6,525 nt of DNA, from positions 1 through 6,525 of the forward strand of contig JAGQHH010000128.1 of the NCBI GenBank assembly GCA_020431945.1, given 5' to 3'. Positions 6,237-6,525 of this stretch are shown here, piece by piece. Under the pieces are notes generated by a model. It made no database searches and had not been told where the DNA came from. It worked only from the letters and a program-made list of their open reading frames with translations. The first letter of the stretch is position 1, and each line of letters starts with the position of its first letter. Source of the stretch: Cyanobacteria bacterium HKST-UBA02. GTDB lineage: Bacteria > Cyanobacteriota > Vampirovibrionia > Obscuribacterales > Obscuribacteraceae. The position numbers were made by a program, and so were the translations under genes.

Positions 6237-6269
6237 AAAAAGAGGTCTCCCCGGCAGCATGCCGGGGAG
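6237..6269 (-). terminator. Intrinsic-type terminator for the minus-strand collagen-like gene
   Basis: A perfect 9-bp GC-rich stem (6247-6255 with 6261-6269, 5-base loop) is followed on the minus strand, after a short ACC spacer, by TCTTTTT (6243-6237). The T-tract exists only in this direction, so the hairpin should end the transcript arriving from 6323 and beyond. It may also protect the 3' end of the plus-strand mRNA. Confidence 0.65.
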
Positions 6270-6277
6270 CCTGTGAT

Positions 6278-6314
6278 GAGCTAACAAAGTTTGTAGGCAA
6301 TTTAGCTCTTTTTT
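6278..6314 (+). terminator. Candidate terminator for the plus-strand HTTM operon
   Basis: GAGCTAA (6278-6284) pairs with TTAGCTC (6302-6308) to form a 7-bp stem with a 17-base loop, directly followed by six T residues (6309-6314). Polarity fits the end of the B-HTTM-C operon, whose stop is at 6221. The stem is modest and the loop long, so efficiency may be low. Confidence 0.5.
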
Positions 6315-6322
6315 CGAGAGGA

Positions 6323-6525
6323 CTAACCCTCCGAAGATGTCGGACCACCTGGGCCGGCTGGACCGCCTGGTCCGCCTGGACCACCGGGACCGGCTGGGCC
6401 GAGAGGACCACTGGGACCGAGAGGACCGCTGGGACCGAGAGGACCGCTGGGTCCACCTGGTCCACCGGGACCACCGGGACCGCTGGGACCACCAGGACCG
6501 CTGGGACCGCCAGGACCGGCAGGAC
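6323..6525 (-). CDS. Collagen-like Gly-Pro-X repeat protein, C-terminal end only (runs off the right edge)
   Basis: Read on the minus strand, the window edge opens inside an unbroken series of 21 Gly-Pro-Y triplets (the first cut by the edge), then Ser-Ser-Glu-Gly and a TAG stop at 6325-6323. Proline fills every X position. Y is Gly (9), Ser (5), Leu (3), Ala (3) or Thr (1), with no charged residue. This is the pattern of bacterial collagen-like proteins, often surface or spore-coat fibres, but I cannot see the N-terminus, any signal peptide or any trimerization domain. It ends almost directly after the repeats, with no C-terminal globular head as in BclA-type proteins. The high GPG content also allows a polyproline-type glycine-rich fold instead of a true collagen helix. 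The gene is followed by its own terminator at 6269-6237. No functional link to the HTTM operons can be shown. Confidence 0.8.
   Translation of the reverse strand, partial: PAGPGGPSGPGGPSGPGGPGGPGGPSGPLGPSGPLGPSGPLGPAGPGGPGGPGGPAGPGGPTSSEG
6401..6454 (-). repeat. Three 18-bp tandem units (Gly-Pro-Leu/Gly-Pro-Ser) in the collagen-like gene
   Basis: Three adjacent 18-bp units differ at only two positions (6410 and 6452), each encoding Gly-Pro-Ser-Gly-Pro-Leu on the minus strand. They sit inside the wider 9-bp periodicity of the triplet region. Near identity at the DNA level suggests recent slippage or expansion. Confidence 0.75.

Noticed and set aside
6097..6492. Open frame on the minus strand encoding a Val-Pro-rich 131-residue protein
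   Set aside because: It is the collagen-like DNA read out of frame and then runs antisense through gene C; the Gly-Pro-Y frame ending at 6323 is the coherent one.
6338..6525. CRISPR-like or intergenic tandem repeat
   Set aside because: The 9-bp periodicity has no spacers and reads cleanly as Gly-Pro-Y codons to a stop.

Overview
Bacterial DNA, moderately GC-rich and densely coded. The bacterial call rests on Shine-Dalgarno-like sites, ATGA stop/start overlaps, non-ATG starts and intrinsic-type hairpins. No gene here fixes the phylum. The mix of HTTM proteins, TPR proteins and a collagen-like protein suggests a large-genome environmental lineage; an Obscuribacterales-type (Melainabacteria) or deltaproteobacterial origin is only a guess.

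Layout. At 24-1202 (+) lies a membrane-anchored, TPR-like protein with a Cys-rich tail. It converges on a three-gene minus-strand operon read from 3957 down to 1217: a small membrane protein (A), an HTTM protein fused to a DCC thiol-disulfide oxidoreductase domain, and a membrane-anchored TPR protein. A 152-bp divergent control region (3958-4109) separates this from a plus-strand operon: small membrane protein B (4110-4694), an HTTM protein without DCC domain (4691-5620), and small membrane protein C (5613-6221). Two hairpins of opposite polarity follow. A collagen-like gene on the minus strand (stop at 6323) runs off the right edge.

The core is a head-to-head pair of related modules. Each operon couples an HTTM protein (relative of vitamin K-dependent gamma-carboxylase and of Bacillus SdpB) to one or two members of a single small family. 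That family has one N-terminal membrane helix, a W-x-L-F-[AC]-P-[ED]-x-R motif and an F-x-D-G-S-x-R-L-Y-E-[FW]-P-R motif. In both modules an A/B-type gene overlaps the HTTM start by 4 bp (ATGA), which argues for tight coupling and a physical complex. The pairing recalls SdpA-SdpB of the B. subtilis SDP toxin maturation locus and DUF5819-HTTM pairs, but no toxin or substrate peptide is visible here. By inference this is a membrane-embedded redox or modification system; its substrate is unknown.

Both operons appear to begin at non-ATG codons (TTG for A, CTG for B), each with a well-placed Shine-Dalgarno-like sequence.
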